Assembly (NCBI GenBank): GCA_015680905.1
Contig: CM027379.1
Location: forward strand, 28,290,501-28,354,500
Length of the DNA: 64,000 nt
From: Coptis chinensis
Lineage: Eukaryota; Streptophyta; Magnoliopsida; Ranunculales; Ranunculaceae
Direction: 5' to 3'
Shown here piece by piece: positions 33,875-45,339 of this stretch; position 1 is the first letter of the stretch, and each line of letters begins with the position of its first letter. The translations under genes and the position numbers were made by a program. The notes beneath the pieces are model-generated. The model ran no database searches, was not told where the DNA came from, and worked only from the letters and a program-made list of their open reading frames with translations.

Positions 33875-36800
33875 TGTCACACCCCGAATTTCAACAGAAT
33901 TCAGAAAAACAATATTTGTTCCCGACTCTTCCATTTTTGAGGTGTGATGCACTCTCAACTCCCAAAAACCAATAAATAGTTTAAATATGCAGATAATTAA
34001 AAACCAATAAAAATGTTAACTTAAACAAAAGTCCTCTTCATTACAAAAATTCACAACTAAGATTAGGTTACAAATCTCTTTTCAATAACTCTTTATTTAA
34101 AATTACAAATGAAAATACAAATAACATTGTCTCAATTGAAAATCTATTTCACCTCAAGGGAAAACAAAATCTATCTTGAAATGCGACGCTAACGCAAACC
34201 ACAAGCAGCAACCAACCTTCTTCAACACTAAACCTGTCAAGACTTATCAACTATGTTCATTTAATGAACACACCCGATAAGCAAACATGCAATTCGGGTC
34301 AGCATTATAAAAATGCTGGTGTGAGTAGCTCTAAAATACAACATATATTTATACATATATATACACAATCCATAAGGCAGTTAGTTCCTCCACCGAGGCG
34401 CCTTAACTTCCAACAACTAATACGACATCCTTAAGTATAATAATTAAGGCAGGTAGTTCCTCCACTGAGGCGCCTTAGCTTCCCAACAATAATACAAAGG
34501 CATTTAGTTCCTCCACCGAGGCGCCTTAGGTTCTAACTAAACTAATAACCAGCCAAGCATATTTTATACTTACTGTATTTCATGCTCAATTACAGAGTGG
34601 GTCGTCTCTGCACAAGTAATTAGTTTGACCCACCCTTCTGCAAAACCATATACTATCGTATATTTAAAGGTATATCATTAACCAACATATTACCATAATT
34701 ATATTATTTAAGGCTTTCTTTGTGTGTCCCTAAAATCACGTCGTATCTATGTCTTAACTAGTTTTCCTGGCTACCACAATCGCTTTCCAACGCCGAATAT
34801 GTACATCCACATGCATCCCCTCACATAATGAACCACTCCGTGCATAACTACCCCGGGATGCGCGCACCACCGTAACCCTCACACGAAAAGCCATTATGTA
34901 AGTATCATCGCCACTATTCGGCATAAAATATCGCGCTTCTCGTTCTAATTTTGCGAACGGAATAATCAAGCTACCATTCGGCTAGGCCAGAAGGGCCATT
35001 CAGCTTCACTAAAACGCCATAAGGGCCAATCACATTACTTACGCCAGAAGGGCCATTCAGATTCACTGAAACGCCCGAAGGGCCAATCATATCACATACG
35101 CCCATCACAAAGGCCAAATCACATGAGTTGTGGTAGCTAGGTTCTAGGATTTTCGATACGTAATTTATTCAAGTGTCATATATTTATAACTCATAATCAT
35201 TCCACTATATCACGTGCAGGTCAAATACCTTATTGCACTAAGCCACAATATTTAGAAATATCTCAATATATCTCATAACCACTTTCATTCTTTCACGTGC
35301 CAATATATTATTGCACTACGCCACAATCCCATGGGAAATATCCACAAATACTCTACTACCTCCTAGTAGCATCTCACAGATAAAATAATAGAGCGTTTAT
35401 ACATTTATTTCTCCAAAACTATTGCATTTAATATATATATATCCCAACATATTATATAATGTCACAATTGCTTCAAACGTATCGCATAACATTTTTATAG
35501 CGTTTTAGGAATATTATATCTCCTAAAATTTCTATCTCGTCACATGTCAAAATATACACAATATCAACGTCAAATCTTTCTTAGATAATGACAACCAAAT
35601 TTATACAAGCTTCCACAACATTTTAGCATTTGATTTGTCCATACAAAGTACAACATAAAACGTAGCACAATTAAACAGTCCACAGTCCACAATCAAAGCC
35701 CAAAACCAAAACCCAAAAGTCTACATATTTAAAGACCCCATTGGATCTAATTTAAGTTATATGAACCGGCCCCAAAACAAACTTAGAAACTGGCCCAAAG
35801 AAAACACTAGTTAGTTTTGGCCCAAGCCTAAAAGTCTAAAACCAACTTATTTATTCGACCTGACCCAATTGGGGACATAAGGACCAGCCCACATAAAATT
35901 ATAAACCGGCCCAAAGAATACATGAAATTTTGTCCCAAAAACTAAACTGAAAAGACCCAAACAACTAACTTGTTTCGGCCCAGCCAAACAATAGAATCGG
36001 GCCCAAAGAACTAAACCAAACTGGTCCAAACAATTTAAACTAATATGGACCGGCCCAAGTAACTAATTGGTTTGGCCCAAGGCCCAACCACAGCAATAGT
36101 CGTCTTCCTCATCTCCCTCAGCTCACCAGCTTCTTCCACCACCAGCCACCACCGTATTCTCCTCCTCTTCCAATTCCATTCCAGCAGTTTGACTCATGAT
36201 GAAAAACCCAACACTTTGGTACCAAAAAAAAAATCAAAACCCTCGCTGCTCCAAAACTCCATCGCACCGCCATTAACGCCTGTCGAAGCTTCATCCGCAC
36301 TACTGCCAACCTCCAACCACCACCAATCGGTGCGGGTTTTGATCTCCACCCAAACACCTAATTCTAATCCAACCCAAACATCCTCACTCCTCACCAATTG
36401 ATCTCCACACCAATTAATCTCGACGCCATTACAACCCCTTTTTAAAGCTTTGACAGCCCCCTCACACACACTACACCACCCCACTACAACCAATCATAAA
36501 ACAACCAACACAATCAATAGAATAACAGTTCAACACATATTACAGGATTATATTTGGGCGAGCTGCCATTAACAGCTTCTACGAGCTTCGATAGATTAAG
36601 TTCAGAGTTTCAAAACCACAAACAAAAAGAGTTTAAACGAAACACAGGCCGAAATCTTGTTGTGGGGCTTGCACCACCATTAACAGCCTCCGGAGCTCGA
36701 GCAACAGTTCCGACGAATCCTACTTCCAAAGTTTTAGAAATTTAAGTGAAAACAACACCTCACATTTAACGAGTTAACCATTTAACAGGATGAGAGAAAA

Positions 36801-37170
36801 ACAACCTAGAAAAAATAGTACAAAAATGAACAGAAGGAAACAGATCAAACATATATAGCTCCTGTAGCTTCGACGAAAACCAAAAACTATAACTACTCAC
36901 CTGTATTAAAAAGTACCACAAATCCCTCGTAGTCCGAATCGTTGGCTCCAACTCATTTTATCTTCGCCTCCATTTTTATTTTATTTTAATCCCTAAACCC
37001 TATTATCTAGAAAAATATGAATATATACTTGGATTTGAAACCTAAGCCCAACACAGACTCGGGCCCAGAAATCAAGCTCACATATCCCAAATCCAATCCA
37101 ATGAATTTTAAATAAATAAATTAATTAATTAATAAATAAATAAATATGTATTTTAAATACGGGCGTTACA
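33875..37170. mobile_element. Solo-LTR-like insertion (3.3 kb) in the hAT last exon
   Basis: Ends TGTCACACCCCGAATTTC and AATACGGGCGTTACA have the TG...CA form with related termini. Identical TGTAT flanks (33870-33874 and 37171-37175) are a 5-bp target duplication as made by LTR-element integrase. The interior has no coding domain. It contains three copies of a TTAGTTCCTCCACCGAGGCG-type repeat (about 34380-34525), AGGGCCA-type repeats (34985-35110) and a GGCCCAA-rich region (35700-36090). Long LTRs starting TGTAACACCC are typical of Tekay/Del-type chromoviruses, so I infer a solo LTR from that group; orientation is not certain. Confidence 0.65.
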
Positions 37171-37175
37171 TGTAT

Positions 37176-37634
37176 GGTAGTGGTTGGGGATACAACCAAT
37201 CAAGAGAGAATGATGCTTATAGTGGCATGTTTAGTCACCCTGCGAGTAGTGGGTCATATAGTTCTGATTTCGGACAAGCGCCACAACCTCAAACTATTAG
37301 TGGTCCTCCTTCATATAGATACTAGATGGGGGTTTATGAACAACCTTATGGCCCACCTCAACCTGAAGCAACATTTGGACAAGTCTATCCAAGTTATGTA
37401 CCTGTTGGAACTGCACCTGGATATGTTGTGTGGCGCTCAACGTATATTTGCACCAATACTCCTCGAATTGGAATCATGTTACAATTTCCACCAGAAAAAT
37501 ATGAGGGGCACGTTCAACAATTTCTTGACGGTGGGTTTAACTCTGTATATACTTGGGTACAATATTGTGAAGCAATTAGGATTCAAGAAGAGGGTATGCG
37601 AGCTGAGCAGCCACGTCACTCATTTATGTATTGA
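37176..37634 (+). pseudogene. hAT transposase C-terminal tail, resumed after the insertion
   Basis: The frame continues directly across the removed target duplication with GSGWGYNQSRENDAYSGMFS and SSDFGQAPQPQTISGPPS. After one stop (TAG in place of a likely CAG, 37325-37327) it reads MGVYEQPYGPPQPE and ends EEGMRAEQPRHSFMY. A Gly/Ser/Tyr/Pro-rich tail of this kind is found after the dimerisation domain in plant hAT proteins. The seamless join supports the insertion model for 33875-37170. Confidence 0.75.
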
Positions 37635-38334
37635 TACAATCTATTTCTCATATGTTTTGTAATTTAGGGCTTTGAGTATATTGTATTATGGTTAATTCTT
37701 TGTCAATAATTTGATAGTTTTCATGAAAAATTAATGTAGCTATTATGTTATCTATAAATTAAGGTAGCTATTATGTTAAAATAAAAGAAATCTCATAAAT
37801 TCATAAGAACTAAATTGATCTACATTGAGAAAATGAATAAACCTAAGTCGAGAAAATGAATGATAAATTGAGAATGTTGGACTTTTATGTTGTTATATGC
37901 ATAGCTCGATCACTATTGTTTACGTTTCGGTGTATGTCTATCTTTTTTTATGAAGTTCAAATTGGATTGGGTTGTACCGTTGTAGTATTTGGAGAGTAGG
38001 CACTTTTATCAAAAAAAAAAAACACTACTACATCAGTTTATGTGGGCATCATCATCTTCATTTCATTGACTCCACAATAGGTGATCGACTTGGATTTAGT
38101 GATTTACCATTTATTATTATATATCGTCATCTTTGTGTTTTGTTTCTCAACAATTCATTACAAAAAAAATCAAGAATACACACAAGTACAGTGGCTCTAT
38201 TGAGTATTGAATTATTGATCACTCTCAAAGAATTACATCACTGCTAAGTACAGTTGCTCTATTGATCACAGTCAAAGAAAAGCTGTAGTTAGTTGTCAAA
38301 TCTCAAAAGTCAAAACTCAAAAGATTCCACAATT
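37635..38334. other. Non-coding, downstream of hAT tail
   Basis: AT-rich with no family-like frame; probably 3' untranslated region and end of the hAT element. Confidence 0.45.
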
Positions 38335-38470
38335 TCATAACCGACATTACCGATATTTCCTACTGCATCCGATATGAATGATATTTCGCGATATAACGAT
38401 ATATTGTACTGGTCACCAAAAAGATATATATCTGCGATATCTCGATATATTCAAAATATTTCGGTTTTTT
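38335..38470. repeat. CGATAT-motif-rich block, right side of hAT region
   Basis: Words ACCGATATTTCC, TCCGATATGAATGATATTTC, GCGATATAACGATATATTG and GCGATATCTCGATATATTC mirror the composition of 28985-29190 on the other side of the transposase. Confidence 0.65.
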
Positions 38471-38512
38471 TACCCTCTGAAATTTCAGCCGACATGGAAA
38501 TATTGTGCCTTG

Positions 38513-39470
38513 GTTGATTCACGTGGGTGGAAGAAAAAAAAGAAAGCACTCTCTTATGCTTAAGAGGGTGAGAGTCTTCGTTGGCAAGGGAGTTGGGTAG
38601 AGACACTCCATAGTTTTACTTTACTGCATGTTTTAGAACTTAGTCTTTTCCATTTTTCTTCAAGCAAAATTCTATTTCCATTTTCTAACTTTATAGTTGT
38701 AATCTTAAACTTGTAATATATTTCAATTCTAAGTTGCTAATAAAAAGTCTTTTCTAAAGTGTAAATTAGAATTCTCTTTTCTTCTTCTATTTCTTATAAT
38801 TTTCATTAGATTCACTTTTAGGAACATGAGCTTAAACCCTCATTGGTGGAGGGTTAATGAAGCTCTTGTGAAAACCAGGCTCCGTTTTAGGAGACTTGAA
38901 TCATTGTTTAAAGGTATAGGTTATCACAAAATGACAGTGATCGACCAAATTTGGAGTCTGGAACTCTATATAAGGTTGCATGCGCGACCCAGGTGACACT
39001 GGGGCTAGTCCCTATGGTAAAACCAGGTTTTGAGAATTGAACGACTGGTGTAAAATAGAACCATGAATTGAAATGGCATTTAAGAGATGAAATATCAGTT
39101 CAATTTCTCATGCTAGCAAGATGAACTTAGAGATAGGTGCATGTTGTTAGGGATCAACGCTCTAATCCATTTTGGGTTTGTCTATGAACCCAAAACAGGT
39201 TAGAGACAACATGATAAATTAAAGTCTTCTTAATTATGGAAATAATTTCACATAAGTAGATTTAACTCTATACCATTATTTCTCTCTTTTGTATTAAGCA
39301 AAATTAGGATAACTAAACATGCATTTTTAGTAACTTGATATCCAAGTAACTTAGTAAATAAGTTTAAATCACCAATCAAAATCTTTCTCACATCAGTTCC
39401 TTATAGAGACAATTCTAGTGACGTAAAGTAAGTGTCTATTATTTAGGTGTGAAACGAAACTCTTGCTCAA
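38513..39470 (+). repeat. Dispersed repeat, inverted relative to 59.78-60.57 kb
   Basis: Landmarks CACGTGGG(T)..GAAGA, CTCTCTTATG, GGAGGGTTAATGAAGCTC(T), CAAAATGACAG(T)GAT, GAGATGAAATATCA(G)TTCAAT, CATGCTAGCA(A)GAT and TTAGAGATAGGT occur in the same order in the reverse complement of 59780-60570. No coding signal; class unknown. Confidence 0.7.
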
Positions 39471-40944
39471 AGTGTGTTTCAACGTGCACGTGAGTAAGGT
39501 ACTTTAAAAAAGCTGTATTTGAGCGTATGTGAGAATGAAATCCTACGCATACAAAAGTCCAGTACTTCAGTAGTTTTATATGAAAAGTTGTTTTTGCATA
39601 TGAATCATACACTATACAAAATTATTTTTGCGTTATGAATTTTACGTTTTGGCTTCTTAATTCATTCGTTGAGGGAAATGCATCTAACTCTTTTTGGTTA
39701 AGGGAAATCATCATCAATTTCTTAATCACAACCTTATTAATCTTTTCTATATAAAAACGTAAACAAAATTATTTTGAAAGAAAAAAAAAATGAAAGACCT
39801 TCTTTGTTTTAAGATTTGGTTTTTGAGAAGGTCTGTTGTTTTTCATTTTTAGTTTCACTTTTAGTTTTTAGTAAGAATAATTTGCAAGTTGTCTTCCAAA
39901 AACAAGAAGAGAATATGGGTGTAATGTGTTTTACTCGGGAGGTTTTATTTCAGAGGCAATTTCGTTGTTTTAGACAATTAGAATTGGGGTTTAAAAAATA
40001 GGGGTGTTTCATGAGTTGATATACTTAGAGGGGGTTTTAATGTATCATTTTTTGTATGTAGCAGGGAGATTAAATCCAAATCCTGGACCTATATGGCTGT
40101 GGGAGCTAGTCCCCCTCCTTAAAACCTAAAGGCTAATTCTCTTGAGCACCCCGTTGAACAAAGCATAGAGTAGTAGCATGTCTTGCTGACATCGTATAGA
40201 ATATTGTCATGTCGATCTCGGATAACTAATTTTGTGATTAAGTGTCACATTACATATGGCGGAATGGGAATGGGTAAATGGACGTAGAGATGAATGTAGC
40301 GACGTGTACATTAAGTCCATAGCTCATTCAGATGGCACACATCTGTGTCTCAACTGTATATATAGAGAGGCAAATGAGAAGATTTGTAAATGGGGTCTAG
40401 GTATAGATCCTCAAGGAGCTCCCTTCTATATGTCCAATCCCTAGAAGCTATGATGTTGGTTTATTCTTATAATGTCCATCATGTTTTTTCCCCTGATTTG
40501 TTATTCTTTGTTGTGAAAAGGTAAGATAAATATTAGAATATTTGTTATGGTTTTTGTTGCTTGATTAATAAACACAGCCTCGTGTGTGAATGTAGCTTAG
40601 ATCTTTTGTTTTTAGTGTATGGCTTACGGTTATATTTTGATGTGCATTACGTGATACCTAAATCAGTACTATCAATCTTCAAATGTGTTCTAGCTTTACT
40701 ACTAATGATTGCAAGAAATTAGTGAAAGCTCTCCTCATTTTTATGTGTTCATGTCTGAGGAGTGAATTGGCAAATTGCTACAACATTCCTTGAGAAACAT
40801 TTTATTTAGTTCTTCACAAGATATTTGTATCCCGATTTTATACAGTAAACCATAATTTAATTAAGGGTGAACTATAATTGGTATTATACCATGGTAATTA
40901 GTATCATATATTTAATCAACTTTGAACGATTAGAGCTAGTAAGA
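39471..40944. other. Intergenic
   Basis: Only short frames. The 62-codon frame at 40256-40444 (starts MAEWEWVNGRRDEC) is unsupported by anything I recognise. Confidence 0.45.
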
Positions 40945-41782
40945 TGTTTCAAAAACAATTGGACAATTGGACTTTTTGCATCTACAACTCTCCCAATTGT
41001 GTATAGCAATGTAACAAGTGTTAATCCCTTACATCTCATACTTTTAAAAAGTTTAATTCTTTCTACAAGTTTTTAAACATTACAGTAGTCATTAATCAAA
41101 TAGCTATTAATCAAAGTGTTAATACCATTTCCATCACTTTTTTTATCCATGCATCAAAAACATGTATCACTTTTACTTTAGTTTGCAAACAATACTCATC
41201 CTAAAGTATCACTTTAACCTTAGGTTGCAAACAATACCCATCCTAAAGTATCACTTTAACCTTAGGTTGCAAACAATATCAATATCCATCTTAAAGTGAC
41301 AATTTTACCTTAAGTTGCAAATAATATACATCGTAAAGTAATTGTATGAGATTGAGTTAGGCGTCACATTTCTTTGAATTTTTTTGCTATACAAACTCGT
41401 GAGCACCAATAACAATTTTATCCCCAAATCCATTCAACCCAAGTGGCAATACCAACCTATCTAGATAGTCAAAGTAGTACTTTAAGATTGGATCCAAACG
41501 GGATCCCAAACGAGATCCAACCTTTCTACAAAGAAAACACGGAGGAGTATTGTTCCATCATGACAGAGGAGTATTTTTTTCCTTTTTTTTTATAGGCCAT
41601 GTCTAGTATTCGAGTAGGCAAAATGACCTGATTGATTGATGCAGTTCGAGGCCGGGCCTTTTATTGGACGTGGCTCAATAGACTATGGACTGGACTATGA
41701 ACACAAAAATATCGGTAAGAAATTTGGATATCATTTGTTTCTTTGTGGCGGGCCTTGTTCAAAGTACAGTTCCAAATGTCCG
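40945..41782 (+). repeat. Segmental duplication, copy 1 (of PPR upstream region)
   Basis: Collinear with 49317-50513: CTACAAGTTTTTAAA, ATTAATCAAATAGC(T/C)ATT, TTGCAAACAATACCCATCCT, CAACCCAAGTGGCAATACCA, GATCCAACCTTTCTACAAAG, TTTTATTGGAC and GGGCCTTGTTCAAAGTACAG. It lacks about 290 bp present at 50040-50330. The similarity ends where copy 2 runs into the PPR gene's 5' end, and no PPR sequence follows here. Confidence 0.85.
41170..41345 (+). repeat. Minisatellite, about 43-bp unit, four copies
   Basis: Units of ATCACTTTAACCTTAGGTTG followed by CAAACAATACCCATCCTAAA. The corresponding place in the 49-kb copy (about 49775-49820) has a single unit. Confidence 0.85.
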
Positions 41783-41947
41783 ATGTGTGTTAATCAGAAA
41801 TCCACCTCTTCATTGGTTGCATTTGACCAGAGTGACCGAGTAAGTGAAAAAAAAACCCCAAGGAGCCACCCCTAGGATTGAATTTGATTTTGTTTTGCAT
41901 TTTTTCATAATGTGCGATAACAATATATGGATGGGAAAAAAAATAAC

Positions 41948-42836
41948 GAGAATTGCTAGCATCCTACCTCTTTAAAAGGGTAGGACCATCCTAACCCATT
42001 AAAAGACAAGACATTGTGACCTGTTACTTGTAAACTTTTTTAGAGTTTTAAAACTAAACAAGTCAAGTCTCTTCACAGTTCACACATCCTCCCACTTCCC
42101 TCAAGCACCACCACCACCTACCACCGTCCACAACCACCCGCCGCCATCAATCACCACGGCTGCTACTCTTGTATTGTTTCTTTTCACCTCTTTTTTTTTC
42201 AATGCAATTCTTTTCACCTCTATATATATATTTATTCACCTTTTTTGTTTTGATTTTTCTTCCCCTATTTCCCTCTCAACCATTCTTCTCCATCTCCACA
42301 CCACCACCACCACTTGCCAATATCAATGCTTCATAGATGGTTAATTCCGAAATTGAAAAGAAGTAGGAGCTTCTTAATGGTTCAATTGCTCTAAACTCAA
42401 TGAAAGGGTTTTCTATAGTTGTGCTCTTACTATGCTTTGCTTTTAGGATTTAAAACTCACTTGAAGTTGCTCAAAATGAAGAGAGTTGTTATTTTCAAAT
42501 ATATTGGCTCTTTTTTTGGATGATTTACATCTCAATTTGGTGGTAGGCATCTTAGTTTGATGGATATAATTTCAAATGAATAGTATTATATGGATAAAAA
42601 AACAAAAAAACTCGTTTGATCGGAATCCGGCAGCCGGAGTTATGGGTGGCGGGGCTGATTGGGACTTGGTTGGTTATTAATTGAAAATGGGAGGAAAGTG
42701 AGACAACTCAGATTTGATTTTCTTTTATCAAGTAAATAAGTTGAACTTTTAAAACAGGTGAACAAGTATAATTTTTTTGTCTATAATGGGTCAGGATGGT
42801 CCTGACCCTTCAAAGGGCAGGAGGCTAGCAATTCTC
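41948..42836. mobile_element. Mutator-type non-autonomous element (889 bp, 9-bp target duplication)
   Basis: Terminal inverted repeats of about 50 bp: GAGAATTGCTAGCATCCTAC on the left, and the complement of GGAGGCTAGCAATTCTC on the right. AAAAATAAC flanks both ends exactly (41939-41947 and 42837-42845). The 9-bp duplication and long terminal repeats point to the Mutator superfamily. No transposase is encoded; the interior has C/T-rich and A/T-rich stretches only. Confidence 0.85.
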
Positions 42837-42944
42837 AAAAATAACACTTTCACATAGTTTCTAGATGCCTCGTTCGATTTAAAATAAAAGTAGCAACACC
42901 TTAAAACGCAATGAGAAAAAGCAAAAGACGAAGATCGCTGTTGT

Positions 42945-43020
42945 CAGAATCCGAATTTGTTGCACATGGGCTTGACCGTGTGCTTGTTGAGTGTTCCACG
43001 TGTCCCATAGTCCTCTCTCA
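42945..43020 (+). repeat. Outer inverted-repeat arm, left
   Basis: TCCGAATTTGTTGCACATGG, then GCTTGACCGTGTGCTTGTTG and GTGTTCCACGTGTC are the reverse complement of sequence at 44320-44400, with a small insertion in the right arm. An ACGTG G-box core lies in both arms. Confidence 0.8.
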
Positions 43021-43140
43021 ATCCTCTCATACTTTGACCCCACATTAAAAAAAGAGAGAATAATATATCACACACTATAAAACCAATCGAACACTTTCAT
43101 CTTTTGTTTGACTATATATAATATAATATAATATTTATTA

Positions 43141-43839
43141 CTGCTGGACCCTAATTTGTATTAGGCAGACTAAAAAAAACGATTATTATAAGTATGTCAT
43201 TAATTTCAAAAAATCCAAAAAAAACAATTATTACAAATATGTTATTGATTCTCAAAAAAATTGAATTCGAAATCCCAAACTTAAACGATCCATTTTGCCA
43301 GTGTCGTTTAGAATAGTCCCAAAACGACTTGCCGTGGATTTAGGACTTAGTCAAAACGACCACGTGGCCGTTAAGTTGTTAAAAAAAGCTTTGAATTTTT
43401 TAAAAAAGGTTCAAATCTCAATCGGCGTACACACATGCGTGCGGGTGAGTCGGTCCGCGGTATATATATTAAGGATTTGGACTTATAAAATGGCACACCG
43501 TTTGGACTTAGAAAATCCCCAACGATATTCTTGGCGTTTGAACTAAGTCTCCAATGATATGGTCAATTTGTTTGGACAGTTAGCTTGAAAACGATAATGT
43601 CGTTGGGATTGAAAAAAAAAAAAATTTAAAATTACGTTTTTGGGGCTTGACGGCCCGGTGTGGCGGGTCGTTTGACTAAGTCCCAAGCGGTGTGGCCTAA
43701 ATCGTTTGGGACTTAATCCAAACGACCGACCGAATCGTTTAAGTTTGGGGTTTCGAATTCAATTTTTTGAGAATCAATGACATACTTATAATATTTTTTT
43801 TTTTGTGGGAGTCCGCCCAACACAAATTGGGTCCGGCAG
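43141..43839. mobile_element. Inverted-repeat (MITE-like) element, about 0.7 kb
   Basis: The ends are CTGCTGGACCCTAATTTGTA and the complement of AATTGGGTCCGGCAG, extending inwards about 130 bp (TTATAAGTATGTCATT, TTGAATTCGAAATCCCAAAC, TTAAACGAT). A TA dinucleotide is next to each end, consistent with a TA target duplication, but longer duplications are not seen. The left arm carries an internal duplication. Recurrent AAACGAC/GTCGTTT words fill the middle. No transposase. Confidence 0.7.
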
Positions 43840-44319
43840 TAATAGGACCCTATAATATTGACACATCTCTTCCTAACAAGTAAAAACACAATTTATTTGT
43901 CTAAGATCAACCAACTTTAGAATTGACCTTTTGAAAGTTATGTTTACTAGAATTGACCTTTTGAAAGTTATGTTTACTGGTTTGATGAAGCAAGTGTTTA
44001 TAGAAAATATCATGTGAGGTATGAACCTAATGGAAGTATAAATATAATGATTTCGATTATGTGAAGTCTTGAGCCATTTTCTAAAATGGGTTTTGAGTGA
44101 ATGGGGTGGATCGCGTTAAATGATAATATCAATATTTATTTTGTGGAGAGTGAGAATTATTTTATTCAATTCATGGAGTGAGGGGAAGCATCAAGCATGA
44201 GAAATGAGAAGACTAGTTTTCTATTTTTCTTCTGCTTATGATTTCTTATTTTCTTCACTCCTTAAGTCCTTATTTATTTTTTTGTCCGTTTTATTAAATT
44301 GGGTCAAAACTTAAGAAGA

Positions 44320-44400
44320 TGAATGACACGTGGAACACTCCTGGCGAGTGTCAACAAGCACACGGTCAAGCCCGTATGCAACAAATTCGGACTCGGGCAT
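44320..44400 (-). repeat. Outer inverted-repeat arm, right
   Basis: Inverted partner of 42945-43020. It lies about 220 bp upstream of the A/B-barrel gene start and contains GACACGTGGAACACTC, so it may contribute a G-box to that gene's promoter. Confidence 0.75.
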
Positions 44401-44617
44401 ATGTGATTTGTAGAGAGAGAAAAGAGATGAATTTGATGAGAGAGAGAGTTCGTTGCTTGGTGCTAAGAAAAAGTCTGGTTACTGTTGCTGCTGAGCTGGG
44501 GACATGGTTTTGTTGAAAGTCTTGAAACTTTGAAATATAGAAATGTCCGGAATTTCACCTCAAAAATTATTAGGCTCTTCTTCAGCCAAAAGATTTTTTT
44601 TTCCTTGTGTAGTAAAA

Positions 44618-45259
44618 ATGAGTGAAGCCATCATCGAACACATTGTCCTTGTGAAAATCAAAGATAACACTGATCCATCCAAGATCAACTCTATGATCAA
44701 CGCTTTGCACGCTCTCAACTCTCTAGATGGAGTGCTCCACTTAACAGCAGGACCCATTCACACAATAATCCGTTCCCCTTCCTTCAATTTCACTCACATG
44801 TTACACGGCAGGTACAAAAGCAAAAACGACTTACGCAGCTATTCTCTGCACCCGGAGCATTTAAGCGTAGCGAATGATATAGTTAACCCAATTTGTGACG
44901 ATATTATGGTTCTAAATTGGGTTGCTCATCTCCATGGTCCAATTGTTCCTCCAGTTGGGGCGGTCATGCGTGTCAGTTTCTTCAAGTTGCAGGAGGATGT
45001 TTTGAAAATAGTTGGTGGTATCAAGGATCATTATTCTGGATCAAATGTTCAAATTACATTTGGCGAAAATTTCTCACCAGCGAAAGCAAAGGGATTTTCT
45101 ATCGGGTCGCTTGTGATATTTCCTGGATTCAGTGAACTGGAAGCATTTGATTTAAATGAGAAAGTTAGTGGTTTGTTAGAAAGCGTCATCATCCTTGATT
45201 ATGTTATTCATCCACCACAATCGACTACTCTCTCTAAATATTTTTCGCCGAGGTTATAA
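44618..45259 (+). CDS. Stress-response A/B-barrel (Dabb) domain protein, UP3-like
   Basis: An intact single-exon gene encodes 213 residues from the methionine at 44618 (MSEAIIEHIVLVKIKDNTDP). An in-frame ATG at 44543 would add 25 residues, but the downstream one has the better context (A at -3, G at +4) and starts right at the domain. Two Dabb-type ferredoxin-like halves are visible. The first is EHIVLVKIKD to SLHPEHLSVANDIVNPICDD with the typical ...GPIHTI strand. The second begins AVMRVSFFKLQEDV and ends VIILDYVIHPP. Arabidopsis relatives such as UP3 are small dimeric barrel proteins linked to stress; the biochemical activity is unknown. The C-terminus is PRL, listed among plant peroxisomal PTS1 tripeptides, so peroxisomal import is plausible. 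The upstream region contains an ACGTG motif within an inverted repeat. Confidence 0.85.
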   Translation: MSEAIIEHIVLVKIKDNTDPSKINSMINALHALNSLDGVLHLTAGPIHTIIRSPSFNFTHMLHGRYKSKNDLRSYSLHPEHLSVANDIVNPICDDIMVLNWVAHLHGPIVPPVGAVMRVSFFKLQEDVLKIVGGIKDHYSGSNVQITFGENFSPAKAKGFSIGSLVIFPGFSELEAFDLNEKVSGLLESVIILDYVIHPPQSTTLSKYFSPRL

Positions 45260-45339
45260 TGATTATCAGATTATTTTTTTAATGTTGACTTATGGAGTTT
45301 AATTGGTAATTTTCATATCAAATTTTTTGGCACAGAGAT

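Noticed and set aside
40256..40444. 62-codon ORF starting MAEWEWVNGRRDEC
   Set aside because: No recognised family, no neighbours or splice signals that extend it; length is within chance for this region.
44543..44617. 25-residue N-terminal extension of the A/B-barrel protein
   Set aside because: The domain starts directly at the second methionine (44618), which has the stronger start context; the extension is possible but not supported.
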